From the NCBI GenBank assembly GCA_937868765.1, contig CALMNL010000004.1:818749-882748 (forward strand): a stretch of 64,000 nucleotides of DNA, given 5' to 3'. This DNA is from an uncultured Desulfatitalea sp. (GTDB lineage Bacteria; Desulfobacterota; Desulfobacteria; Desulfobacterales; Desulfosarcinaceae). The first letter of the stretch is position 1. Each line of letters opens with the position of its first letter. Positions 33,691 to 41,510 of this stretch are shown here, one piece after another. Under the pieces are notes generated by a model. The model worked only from the letters and a program-made list of their open reading frames with translations, was not told the DNA's origin and did no database searches. The position numbers and the translations under genes are program-made.

Positions 33691-34407
33691 CTATTTTTTG
33701 GACAACTTGTGGATGCCGCCGGCGATGGCTTGGTCGATGATGGGTTTGGCGACGCCCGCTTGGGCCGCCTGAATGTAATGGGGGTCCTTGGCCATCCTGG
33801 CCCAATTCTGAACGCCGTTGAAGGTGACCTTGCGAAGGGTCGCTTTGGCCACGAAGGCCGGTGCGAATCCCCCCGGATCGCTGAACGCCGTATAGCGCAC
33901 CCAGGTCTTGTCCCGGCTCAGCATTTTCAGCTCGAAGGTTCCGGTATACCTGTTCATCCGAATCCCCTTGCCGTCGGGTCGCTGGTAGGGGCGGTCAATG
34001 GATTCCAGAACGGTGGTGCAGCTGCCGGCGGCATGATCGTAGGTGGTGCTGGAGTCGATCACCGCCCAGCGGTCCGACTGCCCGATGACGGGAACATTCT
34101 GATTGAAGTAGAGCACCCGGTGAAAATCGTTTTCCTTCTCCAGCAGGACCGCCGCCTTGCAATCGTGCATCCACTTGGAGAAATTGGGGATATCCATGAG
34201 CACCTCGAGGAGTACCTCCATGGGCGCATCGATTTCGGTTTCCGCCTTGGTTTCGATGTATTTGGACCCCGGGACGGGACGCTCATAGCCAACGATGCCG
34301 TTTTCTGTCTTCCATTGTTTCCACCCGCCGTCGGCCGAAACGGCTGCAGTGACGAACAGGGTCATGGCCATCAAACCTGCGGACAACCATTGAAGCCTTG
34401 TTCTCAT
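33691..34407 (-). CDS. Secreted START-domain (SRPBCC) protein
   Basis: 238 residues from ATG 34407 (MRTRLQWL) after AAAGGA. Signal peptide ends near AVSA. The mature protein has the START/SRPBCC lipid-binding pattern: KAETEIDAPMEVLLEVLMDIPNFSKWMHDCKAAVLL, YFNQNVPVIGQSDRW, and GGFAPAFVAKATLRKVTFNGVQNW. It probably binds a lipid or other hydrophobic ligand outside the cytoplasm. The 267-base gap 34408-34674 upstream shows no other gene. Confidence 0.85.
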   Translation of the reverse strand: MRTRLQWLSAGLMAMTLFVTAAVSADGGWKQWKTENGIVGYERPVPGSKYIETKAETEIDAPMEVLLEVLMDIPNFSKWMHDCKAAVLLEKENDFHRVLYFNQNVPVIGQSDRWAVIDSSTTYDHAAGSCTTVLESIDRPYQRPDGKGIRMNRYTGTFELKMLSRDKTWVRYTAFSDPGGFAPAFVAKATLRKVTFNGVQNWARMAKDPHYIQAAQAGVAKPIIDQAIAGGIHKLSKK

Positions 34408-34674
34408 ACCTCCATCCTTTCTCCCATTCGTAGTATGGCTGCATTGCACAGCCGAACAATACCACTGTCCGCACCCGTTCGGGGTGGCGCCGCTTTTGAT
34501 AAGAATTTGGATTGTTTTGAAGCCGAAAACCCAGAAACCGAAGGAGTTAAATGATTTTACGAAATCCATTTATGTCAAGATCGCGGCGGCATGTCAATGG
34601 CCAACGCATGACGCGACCGATCTCGGCCAGTGCCCAGGTTGCGGCGGGAATCAAAGATCGTTTTTATTGAAATA

Positions 34675-35547
34675 TCAAGACTTCTGGTGCACCAGGGCCA
34701 GACCCGGATGGGGCACCTCGAAGGTGGGGACATCGGAACCGTCCAGGCTTCCGATGAAGGCGCTTCGGCGCCCGGGGCCACCGAAGCAGATGTTGGCCGG
34801 CCGCCGAAGCACATGACGCTGGGGGTCTTCCAGGTACATGCACAGCTCGCCGGCGGCGGAGAGATAACCTACGGCATTGCGCTGGGGAAAGGTGACCCAC
34901 AGGTTGCCGGCCTCGTCGAAGGCGATGCCGTCGGGAAAGCCCTGGTGGGTCAGGGGGCTGGGCCCGAAGATTTCTCCCGGTCCCAGGGAACCGTCGCCGC
35001 GGACGGCATAGCGCAGAATGTTGCTGCGCATGGTCTGAGCCACATACAGAAAGGCGCCCGCACGATCCAAGGCCACGCCGTTAGCGAAATAAATGCCGTC
35101 GGCCACGATGCGCGGCCGGCCGTTTTCGATGCACACCACGCAGCCGTCCGGGGTGGGTCGCATCAAGACCGCATTGATATCTTCGTTTTCGGTGGAGTTG
35201 GTAACCCACAGGCGGCCGCTATCGTCCAGCAGGGGAAAATTGGGAGCCACCATGCGCCGGCCCTCGGCATGGGTCATCAAGACCGTATGGCGTCCGTCGC
35301 TGCCCAGGGACTGCACCTGGCCGTTGCCGATGTTGGCTACGATGACGTTGCCGCGGGTATCGATGCAGATACCGTTGGGCGCACCGCCCAGGTCGCCGAA
35401 GCGTTCGACGTGGCCGTCGGGCCGGATGCGGTTGCAGCAACCGCGGGCGTCGGCGGTGATCAGCGTGCCGTCATCCAGGGCCATGATCCCTTCGGGCCGG
35501 ATCAGGCCGCTGCCGATGGTGCCGACCCTTGTGATATCCATGCGCAT
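34675..35547 (-). CDS. SMP-30/gluconolactonase/LRE-family protein
   Basis: 290 residues, AGGAG 7 bases before ATG 35547. Six-bladed propeller pattern: LIRPEGIMALDDGTLITAD, GAPNGICIDTRGNVIVANIGNG, FANGVALDRAGAFLYVAQT, FPDGIAFDEAGNLWVT, ANICFGGPGRRSAFIGSLDGS. Metal ligands of the family (Glu near the start, Asn, Asp) appear present in PEG, NG and DG motifs. No signal peptide. Lactone hydrolysis is the family activity. It follows an OYE-type reductase gene by 15 bases, so the two likely act on the same compound. Confidence 0.87.
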   Translation of the reverse strand: MRMDITRVGTIGSGLIRPEGIMALDDGTLITADARGCCNRIRPDGHVERFGDLGGAPNGICIDTRGNVIVANIGNGQVQSLGSDGRHTVLMTHAEGRRMVAPNFPLLDDSGRLWVTNSTENEDINAVLMRPTPDGCVVCIENGRPRIVADGIYFANGVALDRAGAFLYVAQTMRSNILRYAVRGDGSLGPGEIFGPSPLTHQGFPDGIAFDEAGNLWVTFPQRNAVGYLSAAGELCMYLEDPQRHVLRRPANICFGGPGRRSAFIGSLDGSDVPTFEVPHPGLALVHQKS

Positions 35548-35562
35548 TGATCGCTCCTCGCT

Positions 35563-36666
35563 TTATGGTGCTTCCATCTCGCGTCCGGCCCGGGGATTGA
35601 CCTGGCACAGGGGCTGGTGCGACTTCCAGGACCATTCCGGGCTGCGCAGCGGCTGAAAGCAGCGGTTGCACGAAAGGCAGGCTGCAATCGTTTCCGGCCG
35701 GCCTTGCCGGACCTTGGCGGGCCAACGGGGATCGGCGATCAACTGCCGGCCGATGCCGATCAGATCGGCGCGCCCGTCGGCGAGGACCGCTTCGGCCAGA
35801 TCCGGCGTGTTGATGCGCCCCAGGGCCATGACCGGTACCGAGACCACGGATTTGATGCCCTGGGCCAGGGTTACGAAAGTGCCGGGCTTGGCTCGCGGGC
35901 CGGGGGAGGCGCTGCGTCCGGCCATGGCCCCGATGGAGACATCGAAAGCATCCACCCCCGCCTTTTGCAGTTCTACAGCATAGGCCTTGCTCTGGCGCAG
36001 GGTGACGCCGCCCGGCCGGCGCTCTTCGGCACCGATGCGGAAAAAGATCGGAAAATGCGCGCCCACCGCCTGGCGCATGGCCCGCACGGTCTCGAGGCCG
36101 AAACGCATGCGGCCGGGCAGATCACCGCCATAGGCGTCGGTGCGGCGGTTGTCGGCGCCGGAGAAAAACTGGCATACGAGGTAGCCGTGGGCGCCGTGCA
36201 CCTCGACGAAATCCAGGCCGGCGCTTTGGGCGGTGGCCGCAGCCGCGGCGAATTTGGCGATCATGGCCTGGATTTCGGCGACGGTCAGCGCCCGGCATTG
36301 GGCTGTTGCCGAGGGCGCCACCTGCTCGGCGCCGGGCGAGAAGCCGCCGTTGCCGGCCGGCCACTGGTTGCCGTGCCACAGCTGGATACCGATGCATGCG
36401 CCGGTTGCATGGATTTCGCCAGTGAAATCAAGCATATCGTCCACAAAACGTGCCACGCCATCGGCCCGGCCCCAGGCCGTATCGTCCACCAGCAGGTCCA
36501 CAGAGGTGCCGCACATGATGATGGCGCCGGCCCCTCCGACGGCCCGCTCCCGGTAGAATGCACGCGCCCGGGGGTTGCCCAGCCCCATTCGCAACTGCAT
36601 GGGGGCCATGACGATGCGATTACGCAGGGTCATCCCATTGATGGTAACCGGTTCGAAGAGTTTCAC
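35563..36666 (-). CDS. NADH:flavin oxidoreductase (old yellow enzyme family)
   Basis: About 367 residues from GTG 36666 (MKLFEPVTI when initiated), with GGGAG 8 bases upstream; an ATG 24 bases earlier in frame is less well placed. FMN-barrel signatures: NRIVMAPMQLRMG, QLWHGNQW, FVEVHGAHGYLVCQFFSGADNRRTDAYGG, PVMALGRI, ADLIGIGRQLIADP. The C-terminal CLSCNRCFQPL...PLCQVNP gives a Cys cluster like the iron-sulfur site of 2,4-dienoyl-CoA reductases, but the protein ends before the NAD/FAD domains of that group. Substrate unknown. Confidence 0.87.
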   Translation of the reverse strand: MKLFEPVTINGMTLRNRIVMAPMQLRMGLGNPRARAFYRERAVGGAGAIIMCGTSVDLLVDDTAWGRADGVARFVDDMLDFTGEIHATGACIGIQLWHGNQWPAGNGGFSPGAEQVAPSATAQCRALTVAEIQAMIAKFAAAAATAQSAGLDFVEVHGAHGYLVCQFFSGADNRRTDAYGGDLPGRMRFGLETVRAMRQAVGAHFPIFFRIGAEERRPGGVTLRQSKAYAVELQKAGVDAFDVSIGAMAGRSASPGPRAKPGTFVTLAQGIKSVVSVPVMALGRINTPDLAEAVLADGRADLIGIGRQLIADPRWPAKVRQGRPETIAACLSCNRCFQPLRSPEWSWKSHQPLCQVNPRAGREMEAP

Positions 36667-36730
36667 CGTCCGCTCCCTTCGCATGGGCATGAATGCCGCT
36701 ACCGGTGCATACCTTATCCCCTGGCAGGGG

Positions 36731-37243
36731 TCAACACGCGCAGCCGCCGAAAGGGCATTGGCCGGCGGTGATCATCTCCACCGGCAATGTTCTTTTGGCG
36801 ATCAAATCCAACTGCCGCCGGGCTTCCAGTTCACCCAGAAGCGCACACACCATCACCGCCGCCTGTGCCGTGAGCTTGACGCATCCGTAGGGATTTTGCT
36901 GCCGATCACTTCTTTCCAGAATCCGGTGGCAGGTAAGTTCACCGAATGTATCGAGGAACCGTTGTCGGAATTCCTTGGTGACGGTCGCGAAATCTTTCAG
37001 CCCCGTCGACGGCAGTTCCCGTCCCAGCAGGCAACCGAGGGCGATCACGCCGCCGGTGAAGGCGCCGCACAGCTCCCGGGTCGAACCGGCGATGCCGCCC
37101 CCGAAGCCGGAGGCGATCTTGATGGCTTCCGGATGCGGTTCTCCTGAAAAACGCCCCAGTACCGTCCTGGCGATGGCTTCGGCGCAGTGAAATCCCTGTT
37201 CATATTGATGGTACACCATTTTGCGAATCTCCTTGCCTTGCAT
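36731..37243 (-). CDS. C_GCAxxG_C_C family redox protein
   Basis: 170 residues from ATG 37243 (MQGKEIRKM) after AAAGGAG. The pattern YEQGFHCAEAIAR, GGGIAGSTRELCGAFTGGVIALG, TCHRIL and C-terminal CPFGGCAC matches the C_GCAxxG_C_C family of Cys-rich proteins of unknown function found in anaerobes, usually presumed redox-active. It lies next to arsM in the same orientation, 27 bases after its stop, so a link to arsenic or redox stress is possible. Confidence 0.82.
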   Translation of the reverse strand: MQGKEIRKMVYHQYEQGFHCAEAIARTVLGRFSGEPHPEAIKIASGFGGGIAGSTRELCGAFTGGVIALGCLLGRELPSTGLKDFATVTKEFRQRFLDTFGELTCHRILERSDRQQNPYGCVKLTAQAAVMVCALLGELEARRQLDLIAKRTLPVEMITAGQCPFGGCAC

Positions 37244-37270
37244 GGCAGCGCTCCTTTCCATGGATCTCGA

Positions 37271-38086
37271 TTACGGCTTGACCGCTTCGATGGTGGCCGA
37301 AGCAACATAGTCTTCAATATGTCTCCCCGGTGCCCATTGCTGAATCGCCTGACGGATCTCTGCTTTGACCTCGATGCGGATCTGGCTGAAACCGACCTGC
37401 ACCAAAATCTCCTTCAGGCGCTCGATGGTCTCCGCGCCGGCGACGCAGGCTGTCAGCAGGGCGATCTCCTTGCGCATCGCTTCGGGCAACGGCGCAATGG
37501 CCACCATGTCGGAGATAGCCAGACGGCCGCCCGGCCTGAGCACCCGGAAAGCCTCGCGATAGACTTGCGGCTTGTCCGGCGACAAATTGACCACACAATT
37601 GGAGAGAATCACATCGACACTGGCATCGGCCACGGGCAGATGTTCAATCTCCCCAAGGCGGAACTCCACGTTGCGAACACCGGCCTGAGCGGCATTGGCC
37701 CTGGCCTTGCTCACCATCTCGGCTGTCATGTCCACGCCGATCACCCGCCCGCCTGGCCCCACCTCCCTGGCCGCCAAAAAGCAATCGAATCCACCGCCGC
37801 TGCCCAGATCCAGAACCGTTTCGCCGGGCCTGAGCGCGGCAATGGCCTTGGGATTGCCACACCCCAGGCCCATGTTGGCGCCCTCGGGCAGACCGCCGAG
37901 GTCCCTGGAAGAATATCCCACCAGCCGGGCAATCTGGCCGGCGGTGAGGGGCTGGCTGCTGCCACAGCAGGACGCGGTCGCAGGGCCGCACCCGCATGCC
38001 GGTGAGGTCGCAATTTGACTGTAGCGGCTGCGCACCGCTTGCCGCACAGAATCCTTTTCACGTTCATTCTCTTTGAGATGATCCAT
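37271..38086 (-). CDS. arsM: Arsenite S-adenosylmethionine methyltransferase
   Basis: 271 residues from ATG 38086 with AGGAGG at the right distance; codons upstream of it lie inside a putative ArsR operator. SAM-binding motif I is VLDLGSGGGFDCFLAAREVG (about 95-114), motif II VIGVDMT, and LSNCVVNLSPDK carries a conserved Cys. CGCGPATASCC near residue 33 and ALLTACVAGA near 225 provide further thiols for As(III). Function: methylation of arsenite. The neighbouring arsR gene upstream probably controls it. Confidence 0.9.
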   Translation of the reverse strand: MDHLKENEREKDSVRQAVRSRYSQIATSPACGCGPATASCCGSSQPLTAGQIARLVGYSSRDLGGLPEGANMGLGCGNPKAIAALRPGETVLDLGSGGGFDCFLAAREVGPGGRVIGVDMTAEMVSKARANAAQAGVRNVEFRLGEIEHLPVADASVDVILSNCVVNLSPDKPQVYREAFRVLRPGGRLAISDMVAIAPLPEAMRKEIALLTACVAGAETIERLKEILVQVGFSQIRIEVKAEIRQAIQQWAPGRHIEDYVASATIEAVKP

Positions 38087-38111
38087 GGATGCCTCCTTTT
38101 TGATTCGAATT

Positions 38112-38127
38112 TTCGACACTTTTCGAA
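38112..38127 (-). promoter_or_regulatory. Candidate ArsR operator before arsM
   Basis: TTCGA-CACTTT-TCGAA, 26 bases before the arsM start, shares half-sites and spacing with the perfect palindrome at arsR. Confidence 0.6.
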
Positions 38128-38154
38128 CAGATCAACGAAAAAATTTTCCCCTTT

Positions 38155-38475
38155 TTATCCTGAGAAAAAGCGCACCAGACGCTGGATGGCTTCGGGGTCC
38201 ACCCAGCATTCGATCTTCTGTCCCTGGCGCCGCATCTTGATCAGGCCGGCGCGGCGCAGCTCCTTCATGTGGTGCGATACCGTGGAAGGCACGATTTCCA
38301 GGTCCCTGGAAAGGTCGCCCACGAAGGCGCAGCACTCGCTCTGCAAATCGCAGCGCGTGCCGGGCTGGCAGCAGCCGATCAACTGCATGAAGATCTTGAG
38401 GCGATTGGGATTGGACAGGGCCTTGAACATCTCCGCGAGTTGAACTACGCTGCTATTTTTTTCATTGTTCGACAT
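38155..38475 (-). CDS. arsR: ArsR-family metalloregulator
   Basis: 106 residues. Winged-helix core ALSNPNRLKIFMQLIGC, SRDLEIVPSTVSHHMKELRRAGLIKMRRQGQ. Cysteines in IGCCQPGTRCDLQSECCAF (about 33-51), at and before the recognition region, could bind As(III)/Sb(III), but they are not the classic ELCVCDL arrangement. It represses target genes until metal binds. Its own start codon lies inside a perfect palindrome, suggesting autorepression, and a matching site precedes arsM. Confidence 0.9.
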   Translation of the reverse strand: MSNNEKNSSVVQLAEMFKALSNPNRLKIFMQLIGCCQPGTRCDLQSECCAFVGDLSRDLEIVPSTVSHHMKELRRAGLIKMRRQGQKIECWVDPEAIQRLVRFFSG

Positions 38476-38483
38476 ATGTCGAA
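38468..38483 (-). promoter_or_regulatory. Perfect palindrome over the arsR start codon, candidate operator
   Basis: TTCGACATATGTCGAA, 16 bases, fully symmetric; the arsR ATG (38475-38473) lies within it. A second copy of the TTCGA-N6-TCGAA pattern precedes arsM. Confidence 0.65.
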
Positions 38484-38637
38484 ATATCTAATCCGATTCG
38501 GTGGCCTTGTCAATGGTTTTTTTGTTCGACTTGAACCGCTCCCGAAGATCGCTCAGTACATAACATTTTTCTTTTAAAGGGTCTGGCAAGAACGCCTTGT
38601 GTCGGTGGAGGCCAACAGCTCCGAAAATAATTTAGAC

Positions 38638-38656
38638 CATGGCTGAAGGAGCCATG
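38638..38656. other. Hairpin in the promoter region of the quinone oxidoreductase gene
   Basis: CATGGCT-GAAGG-AGCCATG, a 7-bp inverted repeat with 5-base loop, 43 bases before the ATG at 38699; could be an operator. The gap 38476-38698 otherwise shows no gene. Confidence 0.35.
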
Positions 38657-38698
38657 TTATAGTTATTCATCAACCCTTCAGAATAAGGAACCATCTGT

Positions 38699-39691
38699 AT
38701 GAAAGCAGTCGTTCTAGACGGCTTTGGCGCACCGTCGGTGATGCGCCTGGGCGAAGTGCCGCTGCCCGAGCCGGGCCGGGGGCAGGTGCGCGTGCGGGTC
38801 ATGGCCACTTCGGTCAATCGGGCCGACACCGTGCAGCGCCGGGGGCTCTATCCGCCCCCGGCCGGAGAATCGGAGATCCTGGGGCTGGAGGTGGCCGGCG
38901 TGGTCGACGCCCTGGGGGAAGGGGTCAAGGAGTGGCGACCGGGTCAGCGGGTCATGGGGTTGGTGGCCGGCGGCGGCTACGCCGAGTACGCCCTGGCCTA
39001 TGCAGGGCATCTGATGGCCATCCCCGACGCCCTCTCTTTCGAGGAGGCCGCGGCGATCCCCGAAGTTTATATCACCGCCTATTTGAACCTGTTCATGATC
39101 GGTCAGCTGCAAAACGGACAAAGCGTCCTGCTGCATGGGGGCGGGGGCGGGGTCAACACGGCTGCCATCCAGATGTGCCGCATCCTGGTGCCCGATACCC
39201 CAACCATGGTCACGGCGTCCGCCGCCAAGGTGGAGGGGGTCAAGGCCCTGGGGGCCCATCTGGTCATCGACTACCGCCAGCAGGATTTCGCGGCCGAAGT
39301 CAAGGCTTTCACCCAGGCGCAAGGGGCCGATCTGATTCTGGATCATATCGGCGGTGCCTATCTGGCCAGGAATCAGGCCGCCCTGGCGGTGGGCGGACGC
39401 CTGGTCGTCATCGGGCTGATGGGCGGCGCCACGGCTGAAATCAACCTGGGCCTGCTGCTGGTCAAACGCCAGCGCGTCATCGGTTCGGTGCTGCGTGGCC
39501 TGCCGGTGGCCGAAAAGAAGGATATCACCAGCGCCTTCGCGGATCGGGTCCTGCCCCATATCCGCCGGCGTACCCTGCTGCCCTTGATCCACCGGGTCTA
39601 CCCCCTGGCCGAGGCAGCGGCGGCCCATGCAGAGATGGAGGCCTCGCGCCACTTCGGCAAGATCGTGCTGGCGGTGGCGACGGCCTCCTGA
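38699..39691 (+). CDS. NAD(P)H-quinone oxidoreductase (PIG3/zinc-free MDR family)
   Basis: 330 residues. The MDR fold is recognisable: GRGQVRVRVMATSVNRADTVQRRGLYPPP, LGLEVAGVV, nucleotide-binding stretch VLLHGGGGGVNTAAIQMCR, QGADLILDHIGGAYLARN and GRLVVIGLMGG. No structural-zinc cysteines, as in quinone oxidoreductases. The glycine-rich stretch GGGGGVNT replaces the common GGAGGVGT. Reduces quinones or other electrophiles with NAD(P)H. It is transcribed alone, away from arsR and towards the aldolase gene. Confidence 0.87.
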   Translation: MKAVVLDGFGAPSVMRLGEVPLPEPGRGQVRVRVMATSVNRADTVQRRGLYPPPAGESEILGLEVAGVVDALGEGVKEWRPGQRVMGLVAGGGYAEYALAYAGHLMAIPDALSFEEAAAIPEVYITAYLNLFMIGQLQNGQSVLLHGGGGGVNTAAIQMCRILVPDTPTMVTASAAKVEGVKALGAHLVIDYRQQDFAAEVKAFTQAQGADLILDHIGGAYLARNQAALAVGGRLVVIGLMGGATAEINLGLLLVKRQRVIGSVLRGLPVAEKKDITSAFADRVLPHIRRRTLLPLIHRVYPLAEAAAAHAEMEASRHFGKIVLAVATAS

Positions 39692-39706
39692 TCGCTTTTT
39701 GCCGGG

Positions 39707-40657
39707 CTATACCAGATCGGTGGCGTTGGTGATGCGGTTGAAGAATTCGGTGATCTCTTCCTTGCGATCCGATTCCATGTGCGCCATGGCCGCGCGGGGG
39801 TGCTGGTTGAGCACGCCGGTGATCATATAGGGGATGAAGTAGCCCCAGTCGATCTTCTTGCGCCACGGAATGATGTGGGTCTCGATCACTTCGATGAGCG
39901 GCCGCACCCGGAACTTGGGATTCTTCAGGAAGGAAAGCAGCAATTCCAGCGGGCAGTTGCCGGCGCCGCGGCCGATGCCGTAGAGGCTGCCGTCCAGGTA
40001 GTTGACGCCGTTGATGATGGCCGCGATGGTGTTGGCGAAAGCCAACTGCTGATTGTTGTGACAGTGGATGCCGATGGTCTTGTCCGGCAGGCTGGCCATG
40101 TACTTGCGGGAAAGAGTGTCGATATCTTCGGAGTAAAAGGCGCCGAAGCTGTCCACCAGGTAGATAATCGGCACCCGGCTCTTGGCCAGGTCGTCCAGGG
40201 CCTCCTCCAGGTCGCGCAACCCAACCGTGGAGACGGCCATCAGGTTGATGGTGGCTTCGTAGCCTTTTTCCATGCAGTGATGGGCCAGGGCGATGGCCGC
40301 GTCCAACTGGTGCACGTAACAGGCCACGCGCACCATGTCCAGGGAGCTGTCGGCCTTCAGGGGAATATCGTCATACTCGATGCGGCCGATGTCAGCCATG
40401 GCCGAGAGCTTGATCTTCCTTTCGATGCCCTCGGTGACACGCTGGATGTCCGACTCGGCGCAGAACTTCCACGAGCCGTACTCCTGCCGGGAGAATGCCG
40501 ACTCCGAACTGAGGTAGCCGATCTCCATGTAGTCGATACGGGCGTCGTTGCAAGCCTTGTAGACCGCACGCACGAAGTCGTCGTCGAACTGCCACTTGTT
40601 CATCAAGCCACCGTCACGCACCGTGCAATCCATGACTTTGATCTGGGGTCGAAACAT
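39707..40657 (-). CDS. DRE-TIM metallolyase/aldolase-family protein
   Basis: 316 residues; AGGAG before ATG 40657. TIM-barrel signatures of the HMG-CoA lyase/4-hydroxy-2-oxovalerate aldolase superfamily: MDCTVRDGGLMNKW (the DRE-like D-x-T-x-R-D-G motif), MEIGYLSSE, YLVDSFGAFY, IGIHCHNNQQLAFANTIAAI (HxH metal ligands) and DGSLYGIGRGAGNCPLELLL. Divalent-metal-dependent aldol cleavage or condensation is expected; the substrate is unknown and the gene stands alone. No acetaldehyde dehydrogenase partner is nearby. Confidence 0.85.
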   Translation of the reverse strand: MFRPQIKVMDCTVRDGGLMNKWQFDDDFVRAVYKACNDARIDYMEIGYLSSESAFSRQEYGSWKFCAESDIQRVTEGIERKIKLSAMADIGRIEYDDIPLKADSSLDMVRVACYVHQLDAAIALAHHCMEKGYEATINLMAVSTVGLRDLEEALDDLAKSRVPIIYLVDSFGAFYSEDIDTLSRKYMASLPDKTIGIHCHNNQQLAFANTIAAIINGVNYLDGSLYGIGRGAGNCPLELLLSFLKNPKFRVRPLIEVIETHIIPWRKKIDWGYFIPYMITGVLNQHPRAAMAHMESDRKEEITEFFNRITNATDLV

Positions 40658-40789
40658 CTTCTTCTCCTATTCCCTTCCCGCGCTTATTGATGTGCCTTTT
40701 CCAAAAAGCGCAGCACACAGGTTTCGATGGCCTGCAAAGCGGCCCGCCGCCGCGGTCGCCGTTTACAGCGAAGCAACCCCTGCCTTGGG

Positions 40790-41509
40790 TCAGCGCCGCT
40801 GCAGGAATACCCGCTGGAAATGGTAGATCGCCTGGGTCAACTTCTTGTTTTCGTTGGGTTGAATCTCTTTGAATTCGAAGGCGTAGCGATAGATGTTGCG
40901 CTCCGTGTCGTGCTCGATGCGCCGTACTTCCATCTTGTGGATGATGATGATCAGTTCCTCGGTATCGCTGTCCGGCGGCACAATGATGCCGGCGTGTTGG
41001 ATGGTCTGGCCCATGGCCAGCAGCGATCCCTGCAGGTCCTTGGCCGCGGGCTTGACGAGGGCACCGAGTATGCCCCCCAGGCTGATGTTGATCAGGCTCA
41101 GGACCGCCGGCCCGCGCTCGGTGCGGAACATCATTTTGGTGCCGATGGGGGTGGGCATGCGGAAGTTCTTGCGCCGCTGCACCCGCTCCACGTATTCGGG
41201 AAACGGCAGGTGAAGGTCACGGCCTTTGACATAGCCGCCCCGGGTGGTGAAGATGTACTCCAGTTGGTCGGGGCCGTTGAAATTGAAGCGCAGGTGCATC
41301 GATCCGTGCTTGAACGCCACGGCCTGAAAACCTTCGGGCATATCGATTTGCAGCCAGGGACCGTCGGCCTCGCGCCGAATCTGGGTCACGCAGGTCAGGC
41401 GTTCGAAATCGGCATCCACCACCTGCAGGGAGATAATGACCCGCTTTTCGATCAGGTAGTTGAACAGATCGATCAGCTTTTGCTCTTGAAGTTTGGCTGT
41501 CTCGGCCAT
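40790..41509 (-). CDS. PilZ-domain c-di-GMP-binding protein (YcgR-like)
   Basis: 239 residues. An N-terminal YcgR-like domain (about 1-105) precedes the PilZ domain. The c-di-GMP motifs RRKNFR (RxxxR, about 111-116) and NISLGG (D/NxSxxG, about 140-145) are intact. Cytoplasmic effector of c-di-GMP signalling, in other bacteria acting on motility or secretion. Its ATG is one base after the stop of the VWA-FHA gene, so both are translated together. Confidence 0.87.
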   Translation of the reverse strand: MAETAKLQEQKLIDLFNYLIEKRVIISLQVVDADFERLTCVTQIRREADGPWLQIDMPEGFQAVAFKHGSMHLRFNFNGPDQLEYIFTTRGGYVKGRDLHLPFPEYVERVQRRKNFRMPTPIGTKMMFRTERGPAVLSLINISLGGILGALVKPAAKDLQGSLLAMGQTIQHAGIIVPPDSDTEELIIIIHKMEVRRIEHDTERNIYRYAFEFKEIQPNENKKLTQAIYHFQRVFLQRR

Positions 41510-41510
41510 G

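Noticed and set aside
34484-34503. Possible -24/-12 promoter (TGGCGCCGCTTTTGAT)
   Set aside because: The -12 element has GA instead of GC and no rightward gene follows it.
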